Origin: Gordonia sp. KTR9
GTDB taxonomy: Bacteria > Actinomycetota > Actinomycetes > Mycobacteriales > Mycobacteriaceae
DNA length: 64,000 nt
Assembly (NCBI RefSeq): GCF_000143885.2
Contig: NC_018581.1
Location: 1,674,001-1,738,000, forward strand
Reading direction: 5' to 3'
The position numbers were made by a program, and so were the translations under genes. How positions within the stretch are numbered: the first letter of the stretch is position 1; each line of letters starts with the position of its first letter. The notes beneath the pieces were generated by a model. That model had not been told where the DNA came from. It worked only from the letters and a program-made list of their open reading frames with translations, and ran no database searches. This document shows, piece by piece, positions 1 to 8,379 of this stretch.

Positions 1-1
1 C

Positions 2-832
2 AAAGTCACCGAGGACGTTCCCGCGGCGATGCTCTGGGAATTCGATCAGGTCGAGCCCGTCTTCGACGACACGGTCGAGGAATCCGAGTCGGTGCTCGTC
101 AGCACCGATCCCGACCATCCACTCGTGCGCGCGCGTGTGGACCGCGGTGAGGAGGTGATCGCCGCGCAGGCCGTCGCGGGAACCGCGCTCCTGGAGTCCG
201 TGGCGCTCATGGACACGTTGCGCCGGAACGGGCCGTGGGAGAGCACCCAGACGCACCACTCGCTGCGCCGTTACCTGCTCGAAGAGGTGTACGAGGTCCT
301 CGACGCCATCGAGGCCGGTGATCCGGTCGAGCTCCGCGAAGAGCTCGGAGACCTCCTGTTGCAGGTGCTGTTCCACGCGCGGATCGCCGCCGACGATCCC
401 GACGCACCGTTCGACATCGACGACGTCGCTCGCAGTTTCACCGCGAAGGTCTCCGGCCGTACCCCCGGGGTGCTGTCCGGGGCTCACTCGGATCTGCAGA
501 CGCAGATCCGGGAGTGGGAGGAACGCAAGGCGGCCGAGAAGCGACGCGGCTCGGTGCTCGACGGTGTGGCGACCACTCAGCCCGCCCTGGCCCTCCTGCA
601 GAAAGTGCTCGAACGTCTCACCGCCGCACAGTATCCCGTCGAGACGATCCCGGCGGACATCCTCACCGTGACGGTCACGGCGGGCGACGACAGTGTCGAG
701 GCGCAGGCACGGGAGCGGGCGCTTGCGTTGATGTCCGACGTCCGGGCGGCCGAGAAGCGCGCGGTCGAGCAAGGCGTGAGTCTCGACTCGCCCGAAGCGT
801 GGGCGGCTGTCCTCGACGACAACTCGGCCTGA
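2..832 (+). CDS. mazG: MazG nucleoside triphosphate pyrophosphohydrolase (5' partial)
   Basis: The frame is open to the left edge of the window, so the N-terminus is missing; 276 residues are visible, while the mycobacterial protein has about 325. The MazG core is clear: a run of paired acidic residues (LLEEVYEVLDAIEAGD, then EELGDLLLQVLFHARIA) matches the EExx...ExxD metal-binding helices of all-alpha NTP pyrophosphohydrolases. The family hydrolyses (d)NTPs, including damaged ones, to NMP and pyrophosphate. In M. tuberculosis mazG (Rv1021) sits next to lpqU and eno; here those genes begin only at 14.9 kb, so the usual neighbourhood is interrupted. Confidence 0.93.
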   Translation, partial: KVTEDVPAAMLWEFDQVEPVFDDTVEESESVLVSTDPDHPLVRARVDRGEEVIAAQAVAGTALLESVALMDTLRRNGPWESTQTHHSLRRYLLEEVYEVLDAIEAGDPVELREELGDLLLQVLFHARIAADDPDAPFDIDDVARSFTAKVSGRTPGVLSGAHSDLQTQIREWEERKAAEKRRGSVLDGVATTQPALALLQKVLERLTAAQYPVETIPADILTVTVTAGDDSVEAQARERALALMSDVRAAEKRAVEQGVSLDSPEAWAAVLDDNSA

Positions 833-838
833 CCTACC

Positions 839-2170
839 TCAGACGTCCAGCGCGGCGAGCTGTTTGGTGAACTCCGCCTCGTCGACCCGGGTGTTCCGGC
901 CGTCCTCGACGAGGACCTCGCCGCCGACCATCACCGTGTCGACGATGGACCGCGACCCGGTGGTGAGCAGCGATGCGCCGGGGTCGCGGACGGGGAGGGT
1001 GGCGTAATCGCGGTCGAAGCGCACCAGCGTGAGGTCCGCGGGTGCCCCGACCGTGACCCCGCCGACGACCGCAGGCAGACCGAGCGCGGAGTTCGCTCCA
1101 CCGCAGGCGATGTCGAGCATCTCGGCGAAGCCGAGCAGGTCGGCGCGCCGATGGACGGCGCGTTGGAGATACGCGGCGGTGCGCAACGTCGCCAGCATGT
1201 CCTGGGTGTCATTGCTGGCGGCACCGTCCACACCCAGGCCGACGGCTAGCCCGCGGTCCAGCATCGCCGGTACCGGGGCCACCCCGCTACCGAGACGCAT
1301 GTTCGACAACGGGTTGTGCGACACGGCCACGTCCCGGGCGGCCAGGGTGCGCTGGCCGGCGTCGTCGAGCTCGACACAGTGGACGGCGAGGACCCGGTTC
1401 CACAGGAAGCCGTTGCGGTCGAGATGGTCGACGGCGCCGAACCCGGTGTGTTGCAGGCACATCTGCTCGTCGGTGCCGGTCTCGAGGAGGTGGATGGACA
1501 CCGGCATTCCGCGGTCCTGGGCGAACTCGCGGATCGTCCGCATCCCGGCGTCGGTGACCGAGCGCGGATTGGGTACCGCCAGGGCCATCGAGATCCGCGA
1601 CCCGGCCACCTCGTTCCGGAGGTGATCGATGTGCTCGAGTACGTCGCCGAGCGGCTGCATGAGCCGGGGCTCGAACCCCCACTTGCGGGTCGGGTCGGCC
1701 CGGTCCGCGACCCCACGACCGAGTACTGCGCGGATTCCGGTGTCGCGCAACGCCCGGACGACGGCGTCATGGACCTCGCCGGACGGGTGGGGCCACATGT
1801 GTTCGACGACGGTGGTCGTGCCCGACCGCAGCAGCTCGAGGCACGCCGACACCGCGGCGAGGTAGGCACGCTCGGGTGTGATCGCCACCGACTCCTCGCC
1901 GACGGCCAGCAACCATTCGAGCAGCGGCGTGCATTCGGCGACACCGCGCATGAGGGTCTGCTGGAGATGGGTGTGGGTGTTGACGAACCCGGGGATCACG
2001 AATCCGCCGGTCTCCCCGCCGGGACGGGTGGTCGGGTCGATCGATGTGACGATTCCGCCGGCGACGTGGATGTCGCAGTGTGGCCGCCATCGACCCGCGG
2101 TGTACACCGTGACGTCGCAGAAGGCCGGGGCCGCCGACGGATCGGCGGCCCCGGCGGAGTGTGCGTCCAT
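839..2170 (-). CDS. Amidohydrolase / deaminase of the cytosine-guanine deaminase (TrzN/ATZ) family
   Basis: 443 residues. The metal-dependent amidohydrolase pattern is visible: NTHTHLQQTLMRG near residue 80 (HxH metal site), a SIHLLE strand with His, a VHCVEL strand with His, and GLGVDGAASNDTQD with the catalytic Asp. The NTHTH...GVDG..SND pattern is that of hydrolytic deaminases acting on purine, pyrimidine or triazine rings (guanine deaminase, 8-oxoguanine deaminase, chlorohydrolases). The ATG overlaps the TGA of the upstream oxygenase by one base, so translation is coupled. It is the last gene of the minus-strand arm of the ABC/oxygenase cluster. The substrate is unknown; a modified nucleobase is my inference from the neighbours. 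Confidence 0.85.
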   Translation of the reverse strand: MDAHSAGAADPSAAPAFCDVTVYTAGRWRPHCDIHVAGGIVTSIDPTTRPGGETGGFVIPGFVNTHTHLQQTLMRGVAECTPLLEWLLAVGEESVAITPERAYLAAVSACLELLRSGTTTVVEHMWPHPSGEVHDAVVRALRDTGIRAVLGRGVADRADPTRKWGFEPRLMQPLGDVLEHIDHLRNEVAGSRISMALAVPNPRSVTDAGMRTIREFAQDRGMPVSIHLLETGTDEQMCLQHTGFGAVDHLDRNGFLWNRVLAVHCVELDDAGQRTLAARDVAVSHNPLSNMRLGSGVAPVPAMLDRGLAVGLGVDGAASNDTQDMLATLRTAAYLQRAVHRRADLLGFAEMLDIACGGANSALGLPAVVGGVTVGAPADLTLVRFDRDYATLPVRDPGASLLTTGSRSIVDTVMVGGEVLVEDGRNTRVDEAEFTKQLAALDV

Positions 2171-3192
2171 CACTTCGCGAAGTTCGCGGCGATGCGCTGG
2201 GCGAGATAGTCGGCAGCGGTGATCGGGGGATAGGTGCCACCGGCGCTCTCGATCAGCACGTCGGAGTTCGCCTGTGCGAAGTACGCGAGCGTGTAGCGCG
2301 GACCCGTGTACTCGCCCCGCCGCGGAGCCCGGACCCGATGGAAGTTCGACGGCAGCCGGTCGTCGGACCAGCGCATCAGCATGTCGCCGATGTTGCAGGT
2401 GATGGCGTCGTCGGACGGTTCGACCGACGTCCAGGCCTGGCCCTCGGCCTCCGCCCCCGGCAACACCTGGAGACCTCCCTGGCCGGACCGCTGGAACAGC
2501 AGGGTGAGGGCATCGAAATCGGTGTGTGCGCCTGCGCGCCAGCTGTTCTCGGTGTCGATCAGCTCGTCGGGGAAGGCGTAGTAGTGCAGCAGCCGCAGGG
2601 TGCTCTGGTAGGTGTCCGACGAGGGGTCGTGCGCCCGGGTGAAGAAGTCCCGCTCGAGACCGAGGCGCTCGGCGAAGCAGCTGAGCAGTGTCATCGCCAG
2701 CGACCAGCACCGGTGCTCGAAATCTTCGATGGTGGCGCGGAACCCGGCCAGCTCGTCCTCACTCGGCCACAGGCCCTCCATGCGGGGGCGGGTGAACTGA
2801 TAGGACTCTTTCTGGTCCGGGGTCCCGATCGACGGGCGGACCTGGGTGCGATACTCCCAGCCGGCGTTCTGTCCCTTCTTGAGCGGATACTGCGCCTTGA
2901 CCTCGCGGGGGAGTGCGAAGAACCGGGCGGACATGTCGAACGCGTGGTCCACCGCGGCCAGGTCGATGCCGTGGTCGACGACCTGGAAGAATCCGATGTC
3001 GGTTGCGGCCGACCAGAGTTGGTCGGCGATCTCGTCCCGGCGGCTGTCCAGGTCGGCGAGGCTGATGCGTCGGATCTCGCGGGCGGTGGTCTCGGTTCCC
3101 AGCCCGCCCATCCGGCGTTCGCGATCGAGCTCGGCCATGTCGGCCATGTTCTCCAGGTCGGATGGTGCGTGCATGGGGGTGGTCTCGGTCAT
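2170..3192 (-). CDS. 2-oxoglutarate/Fe(II) oxygenase, isopenicillin-N-synthase-like (first of two)
   Basis: 340 residues. The DIOX_N region (ISLADLDSRRDEIADQLWSA...GFFQVVDHGI) is followed by the double-stranded beta-helix core with HTDFD (iron ligands His and Asp), a second His in FHRVRAPRR, and RYTLAYF, whose Arg binds 2-oxoglutarate. I start at the ATG at 3192, which has GAGGA five bases upstream; the GTG at 3228 in the same frame has no ribosome site. The gene follows the substrate-binding lipoprotein and overlaps the amidohydrolase by one base. IPNS-type family members include thymine-7-hydroxylase, so oxidation of an imported nitrogen heterocycle would fit, but this is inference. Confidence 0.88.
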   Translation of the reverse strand: MTETTPMHAPSDLENMADMAELDRERRMGGLGTETTAREIRRISLADLDSRRDEIADQLWSAATDIGFFQVVDHGIDLAAVDHAFDMSARFFALPREVKAQYPLKKGQNAGWEYRTQVRPSIGTPDQKESYQFTRPRMEGLWPSEDELAGFRATIEDFEHRCWSLAMTLLSCFAERLGLERDFFTRAHDPSSDTYQSTLRLLHYYAFPDELIDTENSWRAGAHTDFDALTLLFQRSGQGGLQVLPGAEAEGQAWTSVEPSDDAITCNIGDMLMRWSDDRLPSNFHRVRAPRRGEYTGPRYTLAYFAQANSDVLIESAGGTYPPITAADYLAQRIAANFAK

Positions 3193-3233
3193 CGTGGTCC
3201 TCACTGTGGTCAGGGATGATGCTGTCACGTCGG

Positions 3234-4415
3234 TCAGCGGATCTGCTCGCTGATGAACTCGGTCGTGAACAGCTGGTCGGCGGGAAGCGACGGCGGGAGG
3301 TCGGCGCCGCCGGCGTTCAGGATCGGCACGAGGTCGTTGATCACGTTCTGCGCCTTGGCCATGTCGTAGCTGCCGTACACGCCGTCGGCGCCCGGGGCGA
3401 TGACCGCGCGGTCCTTGAGCAGGCCGGCCGAGTACGCGGCCTCACCGGCGGTGTACGGCGTGAACGAGACGTCCTGGGAGACCCAGTCGACGATGGTGGC
3501 GTTGACGGCGTCGGGCGCGGCCACGTAGTTCTTGCCGGTCTGCTGGATCATCGGGACCAGTTTCTCCAGGCATGGCGACATCTCCGCGACGTCATCGGCG
3601 CGCACCGAGACGTTCGACGCGTACACGTCGTATCCGGCGTCCTTCACCATGGCGTAGCCCACCGGCTTGTTCCACGACGGGGTCTCGTTCTCGTAGGTGT
3701 AGGGCTCGGAGTTCGCGAACCCCTGCTGGGTGATGGACGGGTCGCCGACGAAACGCGCCGGTGCGCCGTCGTAACTGGTGTCGAGCTGGCTCTGCTTGAG
3801 CAGGCCTTTCGCCACCAGCCACTGCGGGAAGATCTGATCCTTCGACACCACGACGCTGGCGTCGGACCGGCCGATGTCGGCGATCGTCTTCACCTCCGGG
3901 TGAGATGCGGGGTCCCACATGATGATCGAGGGGTTGTACTGCAGCAATGGCGTCACGCCGACGACGCGTTGGTCCTTGGCCGCCGAGATCATCTGATCTC
4001 CGTGAACGAGACCGAGGTGGATGGAGTCGTCGGAGTACATCGCCGACGGGACCGACTGGAATCCGATCGCGGGTCCGCCCGCGCGCAACGTGATGTCCAC
4101 TCCGGTGTCCATGCCGTCGTAGGCGAGGGGCCCGGAGACCGACTTGTTGTCGGTGTCGACGGTGTACCCGGGGCCGAGAAGTCCGATGACCCCGGCCATG
4201 TCGGACTGCGGTTGCCACTGGAGCTGGATCACGATGTTGTCGGGGCAGGTCCCGGCGAGGGTGGTTTCGGCCGGCGCCGACGGCAGGGTCGACGCCGCGG
4301 TGTCGTCGGACCCGGAGCTCGAGCATCCGGCGAGAACGGCCGCGCAGACCGTCGCCGCCGCAGCGGCCGCGGCCAGACGCGAGTGGCGGATACGGGACGG
4401 TGGGTGAGGGGTCAT
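3234..4415 (-). CDS. ABC transporter substrate-binding lipoprotein (NMT1/THI5-like)
   Basis: 393 residues with an N-terminal lipoprotein signal: Arg-rich start, hydrophobic Ala/Val stretch and LAGC lipobox, with the acylated Cys near residue 31. The mature part begins with IVIQLQWQPQSDMAGVIGLL, typical of NMT1/THI5/SsuA-type binding proteins that capture hydroxymethylpyrimidine, sulfonates, nitrate or nucleobases. The ATG has AGGAG five bases upstream. It is divergent from the ATPase and permease at 4.7-6.4 kb and is probably their partner, with the shared regulatory gap carrying TACATGTA sites. The ligand is not identifiable; co-location with an amidohydrolase and two 2OG oxygenases suggests a nitrogen heterocycle. 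Confidence 0.85.
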   Translation of the reverse strand: MTPHPPSRIRHSRLAAAAAAATVCAAVLAGCSSSGSDDTAASTLPSAPAETTLAGTCPDNIVIQLQWQPQSDMAGVIGLLGPGYTVDTDNKSVSGPLAYDGMDTGVDITLRAGGPAIGFQSVPSAMYSDDSIHLGLVHGDQMISAAKDQRVVGVTPLLQYNPSIIMWDPASHPEVKTIADIGRSDASVVVSKDQIFPQWLVAKGLLKQSQLDTSYDGAPARFVGDPSITQQGFANSEPYTYENETPSWNKPVGYAMVKDAGYDVYASNVSVRADDVAEMSPCLEKLVPMIQQTGKNYVAAPDAVNATIVDWVSQDVSFTPYTAGEAAYSAGLLKDRAVIAPGADGVYGSYDMAKAQNVINDLVPILNAGGADLPPSLPADQLFTTEFISEQIR

Positions 4416-4717
4416 GGGATCTCCTGGACTGATGCCGGTATTCGCGACACTTTCGCGATCTACATGTGAAAGCTAAATGTCTGATCCGAATTGCGCCAGC
4501 CGGTCTCGGATGCCGGCCGCAGCAACCCAACTTCGACCAAAAACCTATATGAACTGGAATTATGGTCACAACAGAGCGTTGCATCGAGGTCGAAACCGGG
4601 GTCCTGGTGACCCAGTGTTTACACGTGGTCATCATTCCGCAATACATGTAACCAATCATGATAGAGCAGACAACAGCCTCTGATTACATGTAGACAAGTG
4701 GGGAACGGGAAGGCCGG
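4416..4717. promoter_or_regulatory. Divergent regulatory region with repeated TACATGTA operators
   Basis: This 302-bp gap separates the lipoprotein and ATPase genes and is clearly more AT-rich than its surroundings. The 8-bp palindrome TACATGTA occurs at 4643-4650 and 4685-4692, 42 bp apart (four helical turns, same face). A related TACATGTG lies at 4461-4468 beside the lipoprotein gene. The GntR-family regulator at 7539 is the obvious candidate to bind here, since GntR proteins often use short, partly palindromic AT-rich sites. No reading frame in the gap looks coding. Confidence 0.55.
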
Positions 4718-5497
4718 ATGAAACTCTACGACACGGTGAACGACGTGGATGCGCGTCATCTCACCAAGAATGTCGTCGCCTCCGTCTCCGGGGTGACGAA
4801 GCGATTCGACTCCGGGACTCGTGCGCTGGACCGAGTCGACCTCGACGTGCGCGCCGGCGACTTCGTGGCCGTCGTCGGACCGTCGGGATGCGGCAAGTCG
4901 ACCCTGCTCCGGATGGTTGCGGGGCTCGAGCAGCCCACGGAGGGGAGCGTGGCGCTCGCCACGGAATCGGTCGGGTTCATCTTCCAGGAACCCACCCTCC
5001 TGGCCTGGCGCAGCGTGCGGGGCAACGTCGAGCTCTGTGCCGAGATCGCCCGGTTGCCGCGTGGTGAACGCCGGCGCCGGGCGCAGGCGGCGATCGACGC
5101 GGTCGGTCTGACCGGATTCGAGTCCCAGTTGCCCCGCATGCTGTCCGGTGGCATGAAGATGCGCGCGTCGCTTGCCCGCTCGCTGACATCCGAACCCGAA
5201 TTGCTGCTTCTCGACGAACCTTTCGGTGCGCTCGACGAGATGACCCGGCTCGACATGCAATCGGAGTTGCAGCGGCTCTACGCCGAGCGACGGTTCACCG
5301 CGATGTTCATCACGCACTCGGTGTCGGAGGCGGTCTTCCTCGCCAACCGGGTGGTCGTCATGTCGGCGCGCCCCGGGCGGATCGTCGCCGACATCGGCAT
5401 CGACTTCGCCCACCCCCGACATCCCGACCTGCGCTACGACGCCCGCTTCACCGATCGCGTCGCCGAGATCTCCGAGACGCTCCGAGGTGCACGATGA
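4718..5497 (+). CDS. ABC transporter ATP-binding protein (SsuB/TauB type)
   Basis: 259 residues. Walker A GPSGCGKST near residue 53, Q-loop FQEPTLLAWR, signature LSGGMKMR (Met where Gln is usual, as often in this subfamily), Walker B LLLLDEPFGALDE and the H-loop Thr-His-Ser (ITHSVSEA) are all present, so it should be active. It belongs to the nitrate/sulfonate/taurine import group. The permease start overlaps its stop by four bases (ATGA), and the binding protein is divergent at 4415. Confidence 0.92.
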   Translation: MKLYDTVNDVDARHLTKNVVASVSGVTKRFDSGTRALDRVDLDVRAGDFVAVVGPSGCGKSTLLRMVAGLEQPTEGSVALATESVGFIFQEPTLLAWRSVRGNVELCAEIARLPRGERRRRAQAAIDAVGLTGFESQLPRMLSGGMKMRASLARSLTSEPELLLLDEPFGALDEMTRLDMQSELQRLYAERRFTAMFITHSVSEAVFLANRVVVMSARPGRIVADIGIDFAHPRHPDLRYDARFTDRVAEISETLRGAR

Positions 5498-6378
5498 CCA
5501 CCGCTGCCCGATCCCGTCCCGCCACCGGCGCGGAACACGGACCCGCCTCGCCGTCGGAGCCCGCTGCAGAGCCGCCCACACCGTCGCGGCAGGGTGCCGC
5601 GCGTCGCCGGATCGCGGCCGTGCTGCGGTACGGGGCCCCTCCCGTGCTGTCGCTCGCCGTCGGCATCGGCGCCTGGTACGCGGTCACCTATCTGATCCTC
5701 AGTCCCGCACGGCGTTTCCTGCTCCCGCCCCCGCACACCGTGCTGTTCGAGTCGCTGCTGGACCCGGATCACGTGGGGCCCATGCTGGATGCGCTGTGGG
5801 TCACGGCCAAGGTCTGTGTGGTCGGGTTCGTGTTCGCCGCGCTCATCGGGGTGTCCATCGGGGTCCTGATGAGCCGCGGGTCCTTTCTCGAACGCGCGAT
5901 CTACCCCTGGGCCGTTGTGCTACAGGTGATCCCGGTGCTCGCGATCGTCCCGTTGATCGGTCTGTGGTTCGGGTACGGGATGGTCGCCCGCACCATCGTG
6001 TGCGTGATCATCGCCATCTTCCCGATCATCGCCAACACGCACTTCGGTCTGGTCTCGGTCGACAAGTCCTCGCAGGAACTGTTCACGTTGTCCAAGGCGA
6101 CACCGGTGCAGCGCCTGCTGATGCTCGAGTTCCCGTCGGCGCTGCCGTCGATGATGACCGGTTTCCGGACCGCCTCCGGGCTCGTCGTGGTCGGCGCCAT
6201 CATCGGCGACATGTTCTTCGCCAAGGGCGAGCCGGGAATCGGCACACTGCTCGACATCTATCGCGCTCGTCTGCAGTCCGACGACCTGATCGCGGCGATC
6301 GTCCTGGCATCGGTGTTCGGCATCCTCGTCTTCGGTGTGTTTAGCATCCTGAACGCCGCCGTCAATCGTCGCCGCTGA
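5494..6378 (+). CDS. ABC transporter permease (SsuC/TauC type)
   Basis: 294 residues. After a hydrophilic N-terminus of about 45 residues come around six membrane segments and the cytoplasmic EAA-type loop (DKSSQELFTLSKATPVQRL) that docks on the ATPase. The ATG overlaps the ATPase stop by four bases. With the ATPase and the lipoprotein it makes a full importer of the sulfonate/nitrate/thiamine-precursor class. Confidence 0.9.
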   Translation: MTTAARSRPATGAEHGPASPSEPAAEPPTPSRQGAARRRIAAVLRYGAPPVLSLAVGIGAWYAVTYLILSPARRFLLPPPHTVLFESLLDPDHVGPMLDALWVTAKVCVVGFVFAALIGVSIGVLMSRGSFLERAIYPWAVVLQVIPVLAIVPLIGLWFGYGMVARTIVCVIIAIFPIIANTHFGLVSVDKSSQELFTLSKATPVQRLLMLEFPSALPSMMTGFRTASGLVVVGAIIGDMFFAKGEPGIGTLLDIYRARLQSDDLIAAIVLASVFGILVFGVFSILNAAVNRRR

Positions 6379-6454
6379 CGACACCCCGCACGTCCCACAG
6401 TCATCCGGCATCTCCCACCACTCCACCGTCGTCCCGAACCCACCCGGAGGACCC

Positions 6455-7486
6455 ATGTTCACCGTTCCCACGATCGACATCTCGCCCTACCTCGACCCAC
6501 TCGGCTCGCCTGCGGAACGCGCCCCGGTGGCGCGGGCCCTCGACGACGCCTGCAGCGGAGTCGGTTTCGTCCAAGTGGTCGGCCACGGTATCGCTCCCGG
6601 TGTCATCGACGCGCTGACCGCTGCCCTCGACGAGTTCTACGCGCTCCCGCTCGAGGTGAAGAAGCGATACGCCCGGCCCGGTCAGAACCGTGGCTACAGT
6701 CCCCCGAAGAGCGAATCGCTGAGCATGAGCCTCGGGGTGGCCGCGGCCAACCAGATGAACGACTTCTACGAGGCGTTCACCGTCGGATCGGAGGGTTCGT
6801 GCTTCCCGGGCCTGGACCTGCCGGAGTCCAGCTACCCGACGAACACGTGGCCGGACGCGGCGCCGGGATTCCGCCCCGCCGTGGAAACCTGGTTCGAGGC
6901 CGCGCGCGGGCTCTCCCGAGTTCTGCTCACCGCGTTCACCGATGCTCTCGGCCTGCCGCTCGGGTACTTCGACACGATGACCGATCACTCCATCGACGCT
7001 CTCAAGCTCAACAACTACACCCTGCCCGAAGGGGAGATCGAGCTCGCCGGGGAACTGACCGGCATGGGCGCGCACACCGACTTCGGGATCCTCACCGTGC
7101 TGTGGGCCGATCGGGTTCCCGGGCTCCAGGTGCTCGATCACGACGGGCAGTGGCACGACGTGGCACCCGCCGACGGCGCGTTGCTGGTCAATCTCGGGGA
7201 TGCCATGGCGCGGTGGACGAATGACCGCTGGCGCTCGACGGTGCACCGCGTCGATCCGCCGGTCGTCGACGGCCGGATCGTCCGTCGTCGGTCGGCGGCC
7301 TTCTTCTTCGACGGCAACGCCGATGCCGTCATCGAGACGCTGCCCGGGTGCGCCCGTACCGATCACCCCGGATACCCGCCGATCACCGTCGCCGAGAACA
7401 TCAACGCGAAGCTGGCCGGGATGAAGAGCGGCGTCGCACCCGCCGGCGCGGAGCGTGAGGCGCAGCGCGTGATGGCCGCGGGATGA
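6455..7486 (+). CDS. 2-oxoglutarate/Fe(II) oxygenase, isopenicillin-N-synthase-like (second of two)
   Basis: 343 residues. It has an N-terminal DIOX_N part (TIDISPYLDP, then VGFVQVVGHGI) and a core with HTDFG (iron ligands), a distal His in TVHRVDPP and RRSAAFFF, with the Arg for 2-oxoglutarate. GGAGG five bases before the ATG fixes the start. It is clearly related to, but not a close copy of, the oxygenase at 2170-3192; one sits on each arm of the divergent cluster. Two paralogous oxygenases beside one importer suggest two successive oxidations of the same ligand or of related ligands (inference). Confidence 0.88.
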   Translation: MFTVPTIDISPYLDPLGSPAERAPVARALDDACSGVGFVQVVGHGIAPGVIDALTAALDEFYALPLEVKKRYARPGQNRGYSPPKSESLSMSLGVAAANQMNDFYEAFTVGSEGSCFPGLDLPESSYPTNTWPDAAPGFRPAVETWFEAARGLSRVLLTAFTDALGLPLGYFDTMTDHSIDALKLNNYTLPEGEIELAGELTGMGAHTDFGILTVLWADRVPGLQVLDHDGQWHDVAPADGALLVNLGDAMARWTNDRWRSTVHRVDPPVVDGRIVRRRSAAFFFDGNADAVIETLPGCARTDHPGYPPITVAENINAKLAGMKSGVAPAGAEREAQRVMAAG

Positions 7487-7538
7487 GGTCGTCGGGGATC
7501 ATGCCTTCTGGGCCCCGGCCTTCTACGCTGAGACGGTC

Positions 7539-8189
7539 ATGACTGGAAACGGAGACGACGGCGCCCTGCTGATGCAGTCGGTCCTGCGCCGCATACGCGA
7601 CGAGATCTTCGACGGCACCCTCGAACCGGGTGCGTCGCTCTCGGTTCCGGGGCTGGCCGCCCGACTGGACGTGTCCCGCAGCCCGGTCCGGGAGGCGGTC
7701 CAGCAACTCGTCATGGACGGACTGGCCGTCTACACCCCGCGCGTCGGGGCGAAGGTCGCGGTGCTCGACGACACGATGTTGCGGCACGTCTTCGAGGTCC
7801 GTGAGGTTCTCGACGGACTCGCCGCCCGTCAGGCGACGGTCCGGGTGACCCGCGCCGAGCTGGCGGACCTGTGGGAGCGCTTCGGCGAGCAGGAGCGGTT
7901 GCTCCACACCGGTCCCGATCATCGCCGCGACGCCCAACTCGATCTCGACTTCCACACCGCGGTCCGGTCGCTGTCGGGCAATGCGCCGCTGTGCGATGCC
8001 CTGCTCAAACTCGACACCCAGTCACATCTGTACCGATCCGACATGTGGTCGAACGAGGACAACCGCCGGCACGCCGTGACCGAACACCGCAGGATCGTCG
8101 CGGCGCTGGAGGCCGGCGATGCCGACGAGGCGGACCGGGCCGCGCGAGCCCACGCCGCCGGCGTGCTCGTCCGCCTGCTCCGGACGTGA
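7539..8189 (+). CDS. GntR-family (FadR/FCD) transcriptional regulator
   Basis: 216 residues. The N-terminal winged helix is seen in LRRIRDEIFDGTLEPGASL, then RLDVSRSPVREAVQQL with the recognition helix, followed by an all-helical FCD domain with the metal or ligand Asp/His pattern (ELDxHxAV-like DLDFHTAVRSLSG). A TACGCT -10-like box ends nine bases before the ATG and no Shine-Dalgarno site is evident. The likely role is ligand-responsive control of the adjacent importer and oxygenase cluster, perhaps through the TACATGTA sites in the divergent gap (inference). Confidence 0.88.
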   Translation: MTGNGDDGALLMQSVLRRIRDEIFDGTLEPGASLSVPGLAARLDVSRSPVREAVQQLVMDGLAVYTPRVGAKVAVLDDTMLRHVFEVREVLDGLAARQATVRVTRAELADLWERFGEQERLLHTGPDHRRDAQLDLDFHTAVRSLSGNAPLCDALLKLDTQSHLYRSDMWSNEDNRRHAVTEHRRIVAALEAGDADEADRAARAHAAGVLVRLLRT

Positions 8190-8379
8190 GGCCGCGGTCG
8201 CCGCGTCAGGTGGAGCGTGGGCGGCCCGCGCGCGAGCGGCTCATACGTCACGGGAGGTCGTCGGCGTGACTTTTGCGCACGCTGATCCGATGTCGTCCGG
8301 CCGTGCGGTGGGCGGATTGTCGGATGCAGCCCCGACGGGTGGGGACCGGGACGCGAGTCGTCTGCGTCATCATGGGTGC

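Noticed and set aside
2171..2710. N-terminal extension of the amidohydrolase frame
   Set aside because: It overlaps the intact oxygenase gene; the ATG at 2170 is the coupled start and gives the family N-terminus.
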